From Curtobacterium flaccumfaciens (GTDB lineage Bacteria; Actinomycetota; Actinomycetes; Actinomycetales; Microbacteriaceae), in contig CP121450.1 of assembly GCA_029689965.1 (NCBI GenBank), forward strand, positions 2,418,001 through 2,482,000: a stretch of 64,000 bases of DNA, given 5' to 3'. The notes below the pieces were generated by a model. That model was not told the DNA's origin. It made no database searches and was given only the letters and a program-made list of their open reading frames with translations. Positions 18,725-28,665 of the stretch are shown piece by piece. Made by a program: the position numbers and the translations under genes. Position 1 is the stretch's first letter; each line of letters opens with the position of its first letter.

Positions 18725-20058
18725 GCGACCGCATCCTGCTCGCCGCGTTCGCGTTCCACCCCGGCGGCGCGCACGTCACGGGATGGCGGCACCCGTCGTC
18801 CCGTCCTGCCGAGCACCTGACCATCGGGCACCACCGGCACTTCGCCCAGAGCGCGGAGCGCGGGTTCTTCGACACGGTCTTCCTCGCCGACGGCCTGTAC
18901 TTCTGGGACCGCTACCCGTCCGGGGTCGACCACTACGGCGCGCTGCGGCCGGAGCCGTTCACGCTGCTCGCCGCGCTGTCGCAGGTGACCTCGCGCATCG
19001 GGCTCGCGGCGACGGTGTCGACGACGTACAACGAGCCGTACCACGTCGCCCGGTCGATCGCCTCGCTCGACCACCTCAGTCGTGGCCGCGCGGCGTGGAA
19101 CCTGGTGACGAGCCGGTACGACGAGGAAGCCCGGAACTTCGGCGGCGATGCACACGCCGACCACTCGCGCCGGTACGAACGCGGCCGCGAGTTCGTGGAC
19201 GTCGTGCACGGCCTGCTCGACAGCTGGGACGACGACGCCATCCGTGCCGACGCCGCGTCCGGGATCTTCGCCGACCGGAGCGGTCTGCACCGACTCGACC
19301 ACGACGGCGAGTTCTTCCGGGTGCGGGGCCCGCTGAACACCGCCCGGCCGCCGCAGGGGCACCCGTTGCTCTTCCAGGCCGGCGGCTCCGAGTCCGGGCT
19401 GGAACTCGCCGCGGACACCGCCGACGCCGTCTTCACCCGCGGCGGCTCGGCAGTGGACGTCCGCCGGTTCGTCGACGACCTCCGTGCCCGAGCGGTGCGG
19501 CACGGTCGAACCGCCGACGCCGTCAAGATCATGCCGTCGGTGATGCCCGTGGTGGGGGAGACCGCCGCGGACGCCCGCGCCGAGGCGGACGCGATCCTGG
19601 CCCTGACGCCGGACGCCCTCATCCTCGAGGACGTGTCGCACCAGATCGGACGGGACCTGTCCGGGCGTGACGTCGACGTGCCGTTCGACTACACGCAGTT
19701 CGACGGCACCGAGGAGTTCGACACCTCGAACGAGACCCGCTCGCCGAAGCCCGCGGTGGAGCGCCTGCTCGCGGACGGCCCGGCGACGCCACGGGAGGTC
19801 TACGCGTGGTCCTACCGCCGGCACCTGCTCACCGGGACCGGTGCGGAGATCGCCGACCGGCTCGAGGAACTCAGCGACGACGGCGGCGCGGACGGCTTCG
19901 TCGTGCAGTTCCCGTACCTGCCCGGCGGCATCGACCGCTTCGTCGACCACGTCGTCCCGGAACTGCAGCGCCGCGGCCGCACCGCCACGACCTACGACGA
20001 CCTCACCCTGCGCGAGCGGTTCGGACACGCCCGTGTCCCCGACCGCGCGCACCGCTGA
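18721..20058 (+). CDS. LLM-class flavin monooxygenase, NtaA/SnaA type (paralogue)
   Basis: About 445 residues, frame intact. Begins MSDRILLAAFAFHPGGAHVT and shares with its upstream paralogue LAATVSTTYNEPYHVAR, RGRAAWNLVTSRYDEEARNF and FFRVRGPLNTARPPQGHPLL. The binding protein of the second importer begins 42 bases downstream, with a short gap and a GGAG ribosome site. Together with the preceding gene it suggests stepwise oxidation of an imported compound. The substrate is unknown. Confidence 0.9.
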   Translation: MSDRILLAAFAFHPGGAHVTGWRHPSSRPAEHLTIGHHRHFAQSAERGFFDTVFLADGLYFWDRYPSGVDHYGALRPEPFTLLAALSQVTSRIGLAATVSTTYNEPYHVARSIASLDHLSRGRAAWNLVTSRYDEEARNFGGDAHADHSRRYERGREFVDVVHGLLDSWDDDAIRADAASGIFADRSGLHRLDHDGEFFRVRGPLNTARPPQGHPLLFQAGGSESGLELAADTADAVFTRGGSAVDVRRFVDDLRARAVRHGRTADAVKIMPSVMPVVGETAADARAEADAILALTPDALILEDVSHQIGRDLSGRDVDVPFDYTQFDGTEEFDTSNETRSPKPAVERLLADGPATPREVYAWSYRRHLLTGTGAEIADRLEELSDDGGADGFVVQFPYLPGGIDRFVDHVVPELQRRGRTATTYDDLTLRERFGHARVPDRAHR

Positions 20059-20100
20059 CCGCACCACCCTCTCCGCAACCCGAACCCCTAGGAGCCCCCT

Positions 20101-21663
20101 GTGACCGTCGACCTCACGTCGCGGCGGCGTCGCCTCAAGCGCCTCGCCCTCGCGGCCGCCGCATCCGCCCTCGCCCTCGCACTCGCCTCCTGCTCGTCCG
20201 GCGGCAACGCCGGCACCGGATCGTCCTCGGACGCCGGCGTCTACAAGCTGGGGCTCCAGGAGCCCGACAGCACGATCAACCCGCTCACCACCTCCGACTA
20301 CAACGCGATGTTCATCGTCGGCCTGGCATCCGAGGGCCTGCTCAGCCAGGACGCCGCCGGCAAGCTCGAGGGGCGCCTCGCGAAGTCCTGGACGGCCTCG
20401 TCCGACGGCCGGACCTGGACGATCACCCTCCGCGAGGGGCTCGAGTTCTCCGACGGCTCCTCGCTGACGAGCAAGGACGTGGTCGCCACCTTCGACTCGA
20501 TCATCGGCAAGGACAGCCAGTCGCCGGGCAAGTCGAGCTTCGACGGCATCCTGCAGTCGGTGCATGCGGACGGTGCCACGAAGGTCTCGTTCGCACTCGC
20601 GAAGCCGTACGCCGACTTCCCGTACCTGCTCACCGGCTCGAACACCACGATCCAGCCCGCCGGGTTCTCGGCGTCGACGAACTGGGCGAAGAAGCCGGTC
20701 GGCGCTGGGCAGTTCGTCCTGTCGAAGTACTCCGCCGGGCAGGGCGTCACGTTCACGAAGAACCCGAAGTACTGGGACGCGAAGGACGTCGACCTGTCGG
20801 AGATCGACGTGAAGTTCTACGCCGACGACCAGGCCCAGCTGCTCGCGTTCCAGAGCGGCGAGATCGACCAGATCGCGTCGAGCCCGACGGTCGCCTCGAC
20901 GCTGAAGGGCTCCGACCACAAGGAGACCGAGCCGTACTACAACAAGTTCGACGGCATCTTCCTCGACGTCACGAAAGCGCCGTTCGACGACCCGAAGGTC
21001 CGCGAGGCGTTCGCGTACGCGCTCGACCGCAAGGAGATCGTGAAGACGGTCTACGGCGGCGACGCCTCGGTCGGGAACGACACCACGTTCTTCCCGAGCT
21101 CCGCGATCCAGCCGAAGGGCCTCGAGCAGCGGTCGCAGGACGCCGCGAAGGTCAAGGACCTGCTCGGCGGCAAGACCGTGTCGTTCGAGATCACCACGCT
21201 GGACTCCGAGAAGGCGCTGGCCCAGGTCGTGCAGCAACAGCTCGAGGCAGTGGGCGGGTTCGAGGTCACGCTCAAGGTGCTCACGAGTGCGCAGTACTAC
21301 GCCGACGGCGACGACACCCCGTGGCTGAACGCGCCGGTGACGATCACGAACTGGGCGCAGCGGCTGCCGGCGCAGTACATCGACCTCATCTACCGGTCCG
21401 GAGCCGCCTGGAACGCGTCGAAGTACTCGAACACGAAGCTCGAGGACCTCACCGACCAGTACGAGTCCACCACCTCGGAGTCCGAGCGGCAGGCCCTCGC
21501 GAACCAGATCGCCGAGATCGAGTGGACCGACCTGCCGGTCATCGTCCCCGCCTTCGCGTCGAGCAAGATCATCCTGCAGCAGCACGTGACCGGGACGTTC
21601 CGGTCCGGACAGGACTTCCCCGGCGGCTTCGACTTCCGTGGGATCGGGGTCAGCTCGTCATGA
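20101..21663 (+). CDS. Solute-binding lipoprotein, SBP family 5
   Basis: Extracellular ligand-binding lipoprotein of 520 residues, frame intact. GTG start with TAGGAGCCCCC upstream. A twin-arginine-like basic start (TSRRRRLKRLALAAAA) leads into a hydrophobic signal and the lipobox LASCSS. The family 5 fold shows as GLASEGLLSQDAAGKLEGRL, TWTITLREGLEFSDGSSLTS and KFDGIFLDVTKAPFDDPKVR. It overlaps the next permease by ATGA. It serves the second importer (two permeases and a fused ATPase follow) and likely delivers the substrate of the upstream monooxygenases. Confidence 0.92.
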   Translation: MTVDLTSRRRRLKRLALAAAASALALALASCSSGGNAGTGSSSDAGVYKLGLQEPDSTINPLTTSDYNAMFIVGLASEGLLSQDAAGKLEGRLAKSWTASSDGRTWTITLREGLEFSDGSSLTSKDVVATFDSIIGKDSQSPGKSSFDGILQSVHADGATKVSFALAKPYADFPYLLTGSNTTIQPAGFSASTNWAKKPVGAGQFVLSKYSAGQGVTFTKNPKYWDAKDVDLSEIDVKFYADDQAQLLAFQSGEIDQIASSPTVASTLKGSDHKETEPYYNKFDGIFLDVTKAPFDDPKVREAFAYALDRKEIVKTVYGGDASVGNDTTFFPSSAIQPKGLEQRSQDAAKVKDLLGGKTVSFEITTLDSEKALAQVVQQQLEAVGGFEVTLKVLTSAQYYADGDDTPWLNAPVTITNWAQRLPAQYIDLIYRSGAAWNASKYSNTKLEDLTDQYESTTSESERQALANQIAEIEWTDLPVIVPAFASSKIILQQHVTGTFRSGQDFPGGFDFRGIGVSSS

Positions 21664-22640
21664 GCACCGCGCGCCGCCGTCGCCTGCTGACCCTGGTCGG
21701 GCAACGGATCGTCCAGATCCCGCTCGTCCTCGTCGTGGTCTCGATCCTCACGTTCTGGCTCGTCCAGGTCGTGCCGGGGACCCCGGTCGGAACGCCCTGG
21801 GCAGTACGCGACGGCGGCGCAGGTGCACGCCTGGAACGTCGACCACGGACTCGACGGGTCCCTCGTGAGCCGGTACCTGCACTGGATCGGCGGGTTCGTC
21901 ACGGGGACTGGGGCACCAGCTTCGTGTACTCCGAACCGGTCCGCGACCTCGTGCTCGGCCGCCTCGGCAACTCGCTCCTGCTCGGCGCGTACGCCTTCGT
22001 CATCATGGTGCCGGTCGCGATCGCCCTCGGCGCGGTCCAGGCCTACCGGCAGGGCCGACGTTCCGACCGGGCGATCACGGTCGGGCTGCTCACGGTGTCG
22101 GCGGTGCCCGAGTTCGTCGTCGGCATCGTCCTGCTCCTCGTGTTCGCCGTGTGGCTCAAGGTCGTGCCCGTGCAGGCGTCCGGCGCGCTCGACGCCGGGT
22201 TCGGGGAACGGCTCCGGGTGCTCACGCTGCCCGCGGTCGTGCTCGCCCTGGCGTACCTCGCCGTCCTGACCCGGATGGTGCGCGCCGGCACGATCGAGAC
22301 GATCCGGTCGCAGTTCCACCGCACCGCCGTGCTGAAGGGCCTGACGAACGGTCAGATCGTCCGTCGCCACGTCATCCGGAACGCACTCATCCCGACGTTC
22401 TCGGTGCTCGGCATCTACCTCGGCACCCTCCTCGGCGGCAGCGTCATCGTGGAGACGCTCTTCTCCTACCCGGGCCTCGGCGCGTTGCTCGTGTCCGCGG
22501 CCGAGCGCAAGGACGCCCTGCTGCTCGAGAGCGGCGTGATGCTCGCGGGTGCGCTCTCGCTCGGCGCGCTGCTGCTCACCGACCTGGTGTTCGTCGTGGT
22601 CGACCCGCGGATCCGCTTCGAACGGAAGGCCACCGCATGA
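21660..22640 (+). CDS. DppB-type permease (internal frame breaks that cancel)
   Basis: Membrane subunit of the second importer. Both ends are in one frame: RRRLLTLVGQRIVQIPLVLV at the N-terminus; FHRTAVLKGLTNGQIVRRHV (coupling loop) and VVDPRIRFERKA at the C-terminus. Between about 21795 and 21905 the natural protein (QYATAAQVHAWNVDHGLDGS, then SRYLHWIGGFVTGDWGTS) is in another frame, so the uncorrected translation contains about 35 wrong residues. Two lost bases near 21795 and one in the GGGG run near 21902 would explain it. The break is easy to overlook because the gene has no premature stop. ATGA overlaps on both sides. Confidence 0.85.
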   Translation: MSTARRRRLLTLVGQRIVQIPLVLVVVSILTFWLVQVVPGTPVGTPWAVRDGGAGARLERRPRTRRVPREPVPALDRRVRHGDWGTSFVYSEPVRDLVLGRLGNSLLLGAYAFVIMVPVAIALGAVQAYRQGRRSDRAITVGLLTVSAVPEFVVGIVLLLVFAVWLKVVPVQASGALDAGFGERLRVLTLPAVVLALAYLAVLTRMVRAGTIETIRSQFHRTAVLKGLTNGQIVRRHVIRNALIPTFSVLGIYLGTLLGGSVIVETLFSYPGLGALLVSAAERKDALLLESGVMLAGALSLGALLLTDLVFVVVDPRIRFERKATA

Positions 22641-23526
22641 CCGCCGTCGTCCCCGGCGCGATCGACACCGACGCGCGCACCACCGTCGACCCGCCCGGTC
22701 GTCCACGGCACGGGTGCCACGTCGGGGCTGGCGCGCGCTGCTGACCCGTCCGACCTTCCTGGTGTCGGTGGCGATCCTGCTCTGGTGGATCGTGCTCGCG
22801 GTCGGGTGGCACGCGCTCGGGCTGCAGCCCTTCGCCAAGACCGGCGGGCTGCTGCAGGCCCCGAGCGGTGCGCACTGGTTCGGTACCGACTCGCTCGGCC
22901 GCGACGTCTTCGCCCGGGTCGCCGCCGGGGCCACTCCGGCGCTCGTCATCGGCCCGCTCGGCGCGGCACTCGCGACCGTCCTCGGCGGCACGCTCGGACT
23001 GCTCGCCGGGTACCACCGCGGCTGGGTGGACACGGCGCTGATGCGGTTCTTCGACGTGCTGCTCGCACTACCGAGCCTGATCTTCCTGGTCGTCCTGGTC
23101 GGGGCCTTCGGGGTGTCGACGCCCGCGCTCGTCCTCATCGTCGGGGTGCTGTTCGCGCCGGGGATCGCGCGCATCGTCCGCGCGGCGGTGCTCGTCGAGA
23201 TGGGGAAGTCGTACGTGCAGGCCGCTCGGCTGCAGGGCGAGAGCTCCTTCCGGGCGATGCTCACCGAACTCCTGCCGAACGTCGTCGGGGTGTTCGTCAT
23301 CCAGGCCGTGCTGAGCCTCGGAGCCGCGATCTTCATCACCGCGTCGCTCTCCTTCCTCGGGCTCGGATCGCAGCCGCCCGCTGCCGACTGGGGGCTCGAC
23401 ATCAACGCGAACCGCGCCTACCTGCAGGCAGCGTGGTGGACGGTCGTGTTCCCCGGCGTCGCCGTCGCCTCGATCGTCGTCTCCGCGAACCTCATCGCCG
23501 ACAACCTCAAGGAAGTGACCGAATGA
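22637..23526 (+). CDS. DppC-type permease (one frame break)
   Basis: Second membrane subunit of this importer. The first ~22 residues (MTAVVPGAIDTDARTTVDPP) are followed by a stop in their own frame; the main body continues one frame over from about 22700, a single-base loss in a C/G run. Motifs: GAHWFGTDSLGRDVFARVAA, QAARLQGESSFRAMLTELLP and LSFLGLGSQPPAADWG. Five or six membrane segments. About 296 residues after repair. It overlaps the ATPase gene by ATGA. Confidence 0.87.
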
Positions 23527-25081
23527 GTGACGAACCCCTGGTCCGGGTCGAGGGGCTCACGGTCGCGTACCGCGGCGTGCGCGTGGTCGACGACGTGTCG
23601 TTCACGATCGAGGCCGGCGGCTCGTACGGGCTCGTCGGCGAGTCCGGTTCGGGCAAGAGCACCGTCGCGGGCACCCTGACGGCCTCACTCGGACCGGACG
23701 CCGCGGTCGGGGCAGAGCAGATCACGGTCGACGGCTCCGCGGTCGACGCGCTGCGCGGGACCGCCTGCGTCGGTTCCGCCGAGACGTCGTGGCGGTGGTG
23801 CACCAGGAGCCGGGCCTCGCGCTCAACCCGACGATGACCGTCGGCCGGCAGGTCGCCGAGGTCCTCCGTGCGACCGGTTCCGGCCGAGCGGCCGCGGAGT
23901 CGGCGACCGTCGAGGCATTCACCCGCGTCGGTCTGCCGTCGCCGGAGACCGTCGGGGTGCGCTACCCGCACGAACTGTCCGGTGGCCAGCAGCAGCGGGT
24001 CGCGATCGCCATGGCACTGGTGGCCCGCCCGCGTCTGCTCGTGCTCGACGAGCCGACGACCGGCCTCGACAGCACCGTCGAGGCCGGCATCATGGCGCTC
24101 ATCGACGAGCTGCGGGCCGAGATCGGGTTCGCCACCCTGCTGATCAGCCACAACCTGCCGCTGGTCGCCGCGCACTGCGACCGCGTCGGGGTGCTCCGGC
24201 ACGGTGTGCTCGTCGAGGAGGGGCCGGCGACGCGCGTCCTCCTGCAGCCGACGGACCCGTACACGGTGCAGCTCGTCGACGCCCTGCCGGACATCACGGC
24301 GGCCAAGTCACGGCCGGGAGCCGAGGGCGCACGAGCCTCCGCGGACGTGCTCGTCACGGTCCGTGGCCTCCGCAAGGAGTACGACGGACAGGCGGCCCTC
24401 GACGGCGTCGACCTGGACCTGCACCGCGGCGAGGTCCTCGGCGTCGTCGGTGAATCCGGTTCCGGCAAGACGACCTTCGGTCGTGCCCTCGCCGGCCTCG
24501 TCCGGCACGAGGGCACGATCACGTTCGCAGCGGCCGCGGGACGGACCCCGCCCGTGCAGGTCGTGTTCCAGAACGCCGACGCGTCCCTGAACCCCGGCGG
24601 ACGGTGCGACAGGTCCTCGGTCGTGCGATCCGACTGCTGGACGGCGACGACACGGCCGAGGAGCTCGACCGCCCGCGTGGGACTGCCCGCCGACGTGCTC
24701 GACAGACGTCCCGCCCAACTCTCCGGCGGGCAGAAGCAGCGCGTCGCGATCGCCCGCGCGTTCGCCGGCCCGGTACCGCTCGTGGTGTGCGACGAACCGA
24801 CGTCCGCCCTCGACGTGTCGGTGCAGGCGCGGATCCTGGACCTCGTCCTCGATCTGCAGCGGACCACGGGCACGACCTGCGTCTTCATCTCGCACGACCT
24901 CGCGGTCGTCCGCAGGGTCTCCGACCGCATCGCGGTGTTCGAGGAGGGCCGGATCGTGGACGTCGCAGCGGCCGAGCGGGTCTTCGAGGACGGCGACCAC
25001 CCGCGCACGCGGGCGCTCGTCGAGGCGGCCTTCGACCTGCGCCGACGTGCCGGGCTGACGCGGCGGGTCGCGACGGCCTGA
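23523..25081 (+). CDS. Fused double ABC ATPase of the second importer (frame breaks)
   Basis: Drives the second importer. First domain: Walker A GESGSGKST, Q-loop VVHQEPGLALNP, signature LSGGQQQR, Walker B VLDEPTTGLD, switch SHNLP. Second domain: [44 protein letters not shown]. Breaks lie near 23780 and 24600, with a compensating shift near 24662 that restores VRQVLGRAIRLLDGDDTAEE between them. Repaired length is about 520 residues. A dispersed palindrome and a strong hairpin follow the stop, ending the operon. Confidence 0.88.
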
Positions 25082-25086
25082 CCGCC

Positions 25087-25129
25087 GGACTGGAGGCACG
25101 GTGCGGGCCGACCCGCACCTCCAGTGCGG
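25087..25129. repeat. Dispersed palindromic element
   Basis: Arms GGACTGGAGG and TGCGGG pair with CCCGCACCTCCAGT around a CCGA loop, placed between convergent genes. A CGTCGCGGCAGACC flank follows, as at 15309. A separate hairpin (25167-25191) lies just to the right. Confidence 0.65.
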
Positions 25130-25166
25130 CGGTTCGTCGCGGCAGACCCCTCCGGTGAGCGGACGA

Positions 25167-25191
25167 CGTCGGGTCGCGGCGGCCGACCCGA
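25167..25191. terminator. Hairpin between convergent operons
   Basis: Perfect 9-bp stem GTCGGGTCG / CGACCCGAC with a 7-base loop, between the ATPase (plus) and hutD (minus). Fits a bidirectional terminator; no T-run. Confidence 0.5.
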
Positions 25192-25201
25192 CCATTGCTG
25201 C

Positions 25202-25753
25202 TCAGCCGACAGGCGTGCCGGCAGCGGCAGGGACGACGACGGCGACGCGACCCTGGCCCGTGAGCGTGACGGTTCCGTCCAGGGCGATGACGGCGTCGAA
25301 CGGGGCCAGCGTGCCGTCGGGGCCGGTGACGGTGCCGTCGAGGACGACGCCGACACCGTGCAACTCGTGCTCGCCGTCGACGGACGCCACCGCGAGCGTC
25401 GGCCTGCCGGTGCCCCGGCGCACCATGAGGTTCAGGTCGTACCCCGGGGCCGTGACGCCGACGGCGCGCACGTCGGCCTCGCCGGCGAACGAGACCGCGT
25501 CGAACCGGTCGAGCACCGCACGTCGGCCGTCCAGATCGAGCGTGAGGGGTGTCGCGAGAGGGACAGCAGGACGCGGTCCACCCCGGGCAGCGACGAGAAG
25601 GGCGCGTCCGAGCCGATCGTCGCGATGCTCAGTCGCGCGTCGAACGGGCCGTCGTCCGGCGTGCGCCAGAAGCTCGACGGTCTCGCCGAGTCCGTTCGCC
25701 CACCGGCTCCGGGGCAGCCCGGAGAAGCGGACCGTGCGTGCGGCGCCGGTCAC
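25202..25753 (-). CDS. hutD: HutD family protein (two frame breaks)
   Basis: HutD is a cupin-like protein of histidine-utilisation loci, thought to modulate the pathway (in Pseudomonas it limits over-activity). About 184 residues. GTG start overlaps the stop of the MFS gene (GTGA). Begins TVRFSGLPRSRWANGLGETV, the HutD opening around the conserved W-x-N-G. The middle (TPDDGPFDARLSIATIGSDA) is frame-shifted between an extra base at 25670 (GAGCTC read as GAGCTTC on the gene strand) and a lost base near 25560. The rest, from TPLTLDLDGRRAVLDRFDAV, is in frame. Last gene of the minus-strand hut arm. Confidence 0.82.
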   Translation of the reverse strand: MTGAARTVRFSGLPRSRWANGLGETVELLAHAGRRPVRRATEHRDDRLGRALLVAARGGPRPAVPLATPLTLDLDGRRAVLDRFDAVSFAGEADVRAVGVTAPGYDLNLMVRRGTGRPTLAVASVDGEHELHGVGVVLDGTVTGPDGTLAPFDAVIALDGTVTLTGQGRVAVVVPAAAGTPVG

Positions 25754-27081
25754 AGGTCGTCGTCGTCCATGCTCAGGTGCGATGTCTCCGGGGCCATCAG
25801 GATCGAGACGACCATCCCGACCGCCAGGATGCCGGCGAGGGCGAGGAGCGTCGGCGTGATGCCCCACGCGCCGAGGGTCAGCGGGAGCAGGAAGGTGCCG
25901 ATCGCCGAGCCGATGCGGCTCACACCGTTGAGGAGCCCGACGCCCGCGGCCCGGACGTTCGTCGGGAAGAGCTCCGGCGGGTAGACCTGGTCGAGGTTCG
26001 AGCTGGCGGACATCACGAACGTGAACACGAGGAACGCCGGCAGCACGAGCCACAGCGGGGCGTGCTCGCCGAACGAGACGACCGCCAGCGCGACGGCCAT
26101 GACGCCGAACGTCCAGATGATGAGGGGGCGCCGTCCGCTCTTCGCGACCAGCCACAGACCACCGAGACCGCCGAGGAGCAGGAAGACGTTGAGCAGCGCG
26201 CCCGCGGCGAACCCGTCGGCGTCCATGCCGAGGCTCAGCAGGATGACCGGCAGGAAGCTGTACACCGCGAAGTAGGGGATCACCTGCGCGTTGTAGAACA
26301 CCGAGCCGAAGACCGTGCTCCGCAGGTTCTTGCCGCGGAACAAGTCGCGGTAGCGGCCGGGGTACGGCGTTCGTGTGCCGCGGCGACGGCGTCCACGTCG
26401 AGCCCCTCCGGCAGGAACTCCGCGACGATCGCCCGTGCCTCGGCGAGACGCCCCTTCGTGATCAGCCACCGCGGGGACTCCGGGGTGCCGAGTCGCAGCA
26501 CCAGGACCGCCGCCGCGGGGATCGCACCGCTCGCGAGCAGCCAGCGCCAGCCGTCGCCCGTGCCGAGGGTGCTCACCCAGGTCCCGATGAAGTACGCCGC
26601 GGTGTAGCCCACGGTCCACGCCACGGTCAGCGTCGCCAGCAGGCCGCCGCGGAACCTGGCCGGCACGAACTCCGCCACCAGGGTCGGGCCGAGCGCGTAG
26701 TCGGCGCCGACCCCGAACCCGATGAGCAGCCGCAGCACGAACAGCGTCCCGGGTCGTGCACGAAGAACTGCGCGGCCGACGCGACCACGATCAGCACGAA
26801 GTCGAGCATGTAGACGAGCCGACGACCGAACCGGTCGCCGAGCCACCCGCAGGTGATGCTGCCGACGAAGATGCCGATGAGGACCGAGCTCGCGATGAGC
26901 CCGGACCAGAGGTCGCTCACGGGGAACGCCTGCGGATGAGGGTCAGTGCGATGCCGATGCTGCCCAGGGCGTACCCGTCCGAGAAGTTCGCGCCGAACGT
27001 CAGCGCGGTGATCCGCATGTGGAAGCGGCTCAGACGCTCCGGCGGGGCCGCCTGGGCGGTCCGGGGTGACGACGCTGTCAT
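25750..27081 (-). CDS. MFS transporter in the hut cluster (three frame breaks)
   Basis: Major facilitator of the sugar/metabolite:H+ symporter type, about 444 residues after repair. In order: MTASSPRTAQAAPPERLSRF; the first helix with FGANFSDGYALGSIGIALTL; GWLGDRFGRRLVYMLDFVLI, the loop 2-3 signature; GFGVGADYALGPTLVAEFVP; TPESPRWLITKGRLAEARAI; a final helix; and LMAPETSHLSMDDDDL. Breaks near 26932, 26757 and 26370. By context it probably imports histidine, urocanate or a related imidazole compound. The start region shares the 16-base string CATGGTGCTCCGATGT (plus-strand reading) with the IclR gene start at 30257. Confidence 0.82.
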
Positions 27082-27103
27082 GGTGCTCCGATGTGTGGGG
27101 TGG

Positions 27104-28665
27104 TCATTCGAGCGGGCCCGTGACGGACTCCGCGGCGGTGACGAGGTCGTCGGACGCCAGGAAGGTGCGGAGGGCCTCGATGTCCCGGCCGAACTCGCGG
27201 TCGACCGGAGCGAAGGGGACGATCCGGCGGACGGCGTCCCGGACGGCGCGGAGGGCGGGTGAGCCGGACACGCCCGCCTCGCCCTCGAGCAGGTCCGCCG
27301 CCTGCGCCGCCGCGAGGAGTTCGATCGCGAGCACGTACTGCAGGCGGCCGACGGAACGGTACGCCTGCTGGGCGGCGAGGTGCGCGTTGCTCACCGGGTC
27401 CTCCTGGCCGGCCGACGTCGGGATCGACTCGACCGAGGCGGGGGAGACCTCGCCGCGCATCTCGAGCACGAGCGCCGCGGCCGTGTACTGCGGGATCATC
27501 AGGCCGTTGTTGAGCCCGGGGGTGGACGCGAGGAACGGTGGCAGCTCGCTCACGGTGCTGTTCACCATCCGGTCCGTCCGGCGTTCGCTGTGGTGGGCGA
27601 GCACCGCCGCGGCGGCCTTCACGGCGTCCATCGCGAGGCCGACGGAGGTCCCGTCGAAGTTGCCGGCCATGACGGCGTCGCCGTCCTCCGGGAACAGCAT
27701 CGGGTTGTCGCCGACGGAACCGAGGGACTCGTCGACGATCCGGGCGGCGTCGTCGAACGAGCGCCGGACGGACCCGTGCAGCTGGGGGAGCGCTCGGAGC
27801 AGGTAGGGGTCCTGCACGCGGTGGTCGCGGTGCAGCTCGGCGATCGCGCTCCCCTCGAGCAGGCGGACGAGGTTCCTCGCGGTCGCAGCCTGCTCGGGGT
27901 ACCGCCGGAGCGCGTGCACCCGTGGGTCGAGCGCGCGGGTCGTCCCCGGAGCGACTCGAACGCCAGCGCCCCGATGACGTCGGCCTGCCGGGACGCTCGC
28001 CGGACGTCGTGCGTGACGAGGGCGGCGACCGCGGTGATGCTCATGATGCCGTTGAGGAGCGTCAGCCCCTCCTTCGCCCGGAGCCGCACAGGCGTCAGGC
28101 CCCGGCGGCGGAGGGCCTCGGCGCCGCTCACCACGTCGCCGTCGACGGTCGCTCGACCCCGACCGGTGAGCACGAGGGCGATGTGCGCCTCGAGTGCCAG
28201 GTAGCCGAGCGAGCCGCCGCCCGGCACGACCGGCGTGACGTGCTCCTCGAGCAGCGAGCGGATGAGTTCGAGCGTCTCCAGGCGGGTGCCGGACCGACCG
28301 GCGCCGAGGTGCGCGAGCATCACGACGAGGATCGCACGGACCTGGTCCTCGGGGATCGGGGCCCCGACGGACACCGCGTGGGAGACGATGATGTTCTCCT
28401 GCAGTCGCAGGGCGTCCTCCGGAGCGATGGTCTCGGTGTAGTTGTCGCCGAAACCGGTCGTCACGCCGTACACGACGGTGCGGTCCTCCAGGAACCGGGT
28501 GACGAGGTCGGCCGCGGCGCCGACACGGCGGGCGTACCCGTCGGAGAACCGGACGACGGCACCGTGCCGGGCGACGGCGACGACCTGGTCGACGGTGAGC
28601 GGGGCGTCGTCGAGCAGCACCGTCTCGGTGCGGGTGCCGTCACCCGTCCGGGCATCGCCGCTCAT
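27104..28665 (-). CDS. hutH: Histidine ammonia-lyase family protein lacking the usual ASG (MIO) triad; one frame break
   Basis: Aromatic amino acid lyase fold, about 520 residues. Family landmarks: YGVTTGFGDNYTETI, RLRAKEGLTLLNGIMSIT, VQDPYLLRALPQLHG, SVGDNPMLFPEDG, MAGNFDGTSVG and SVESIPTSAGQEDPVSNAHL. The segment that normally holds Ala-Ser-Gly, which cyclises to the MIO electrophile (GSxGASGDLAPL), instead reads GGGSLGYLALEAHIAL. That region is in a clean frame, so the absence is not obviously an indel. Canonical HutH deaminates histidine to urocanate through MIO; this protein may therefore be catalytically altered or use another mechanism. Frame break near 27945. ATG overlaps the upstream IclR gene (ATGA). 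Confidence 0.85.

Noticed and set aside
20101..20200. Tat-exported binding protein based on the Arg-rich signal
   Set aside because: The RRRRLKR stretch precedes a lipobox (LASC) and lacks a clear SRRxFLK pattern; an ordinary lipoprotein signal explains it.
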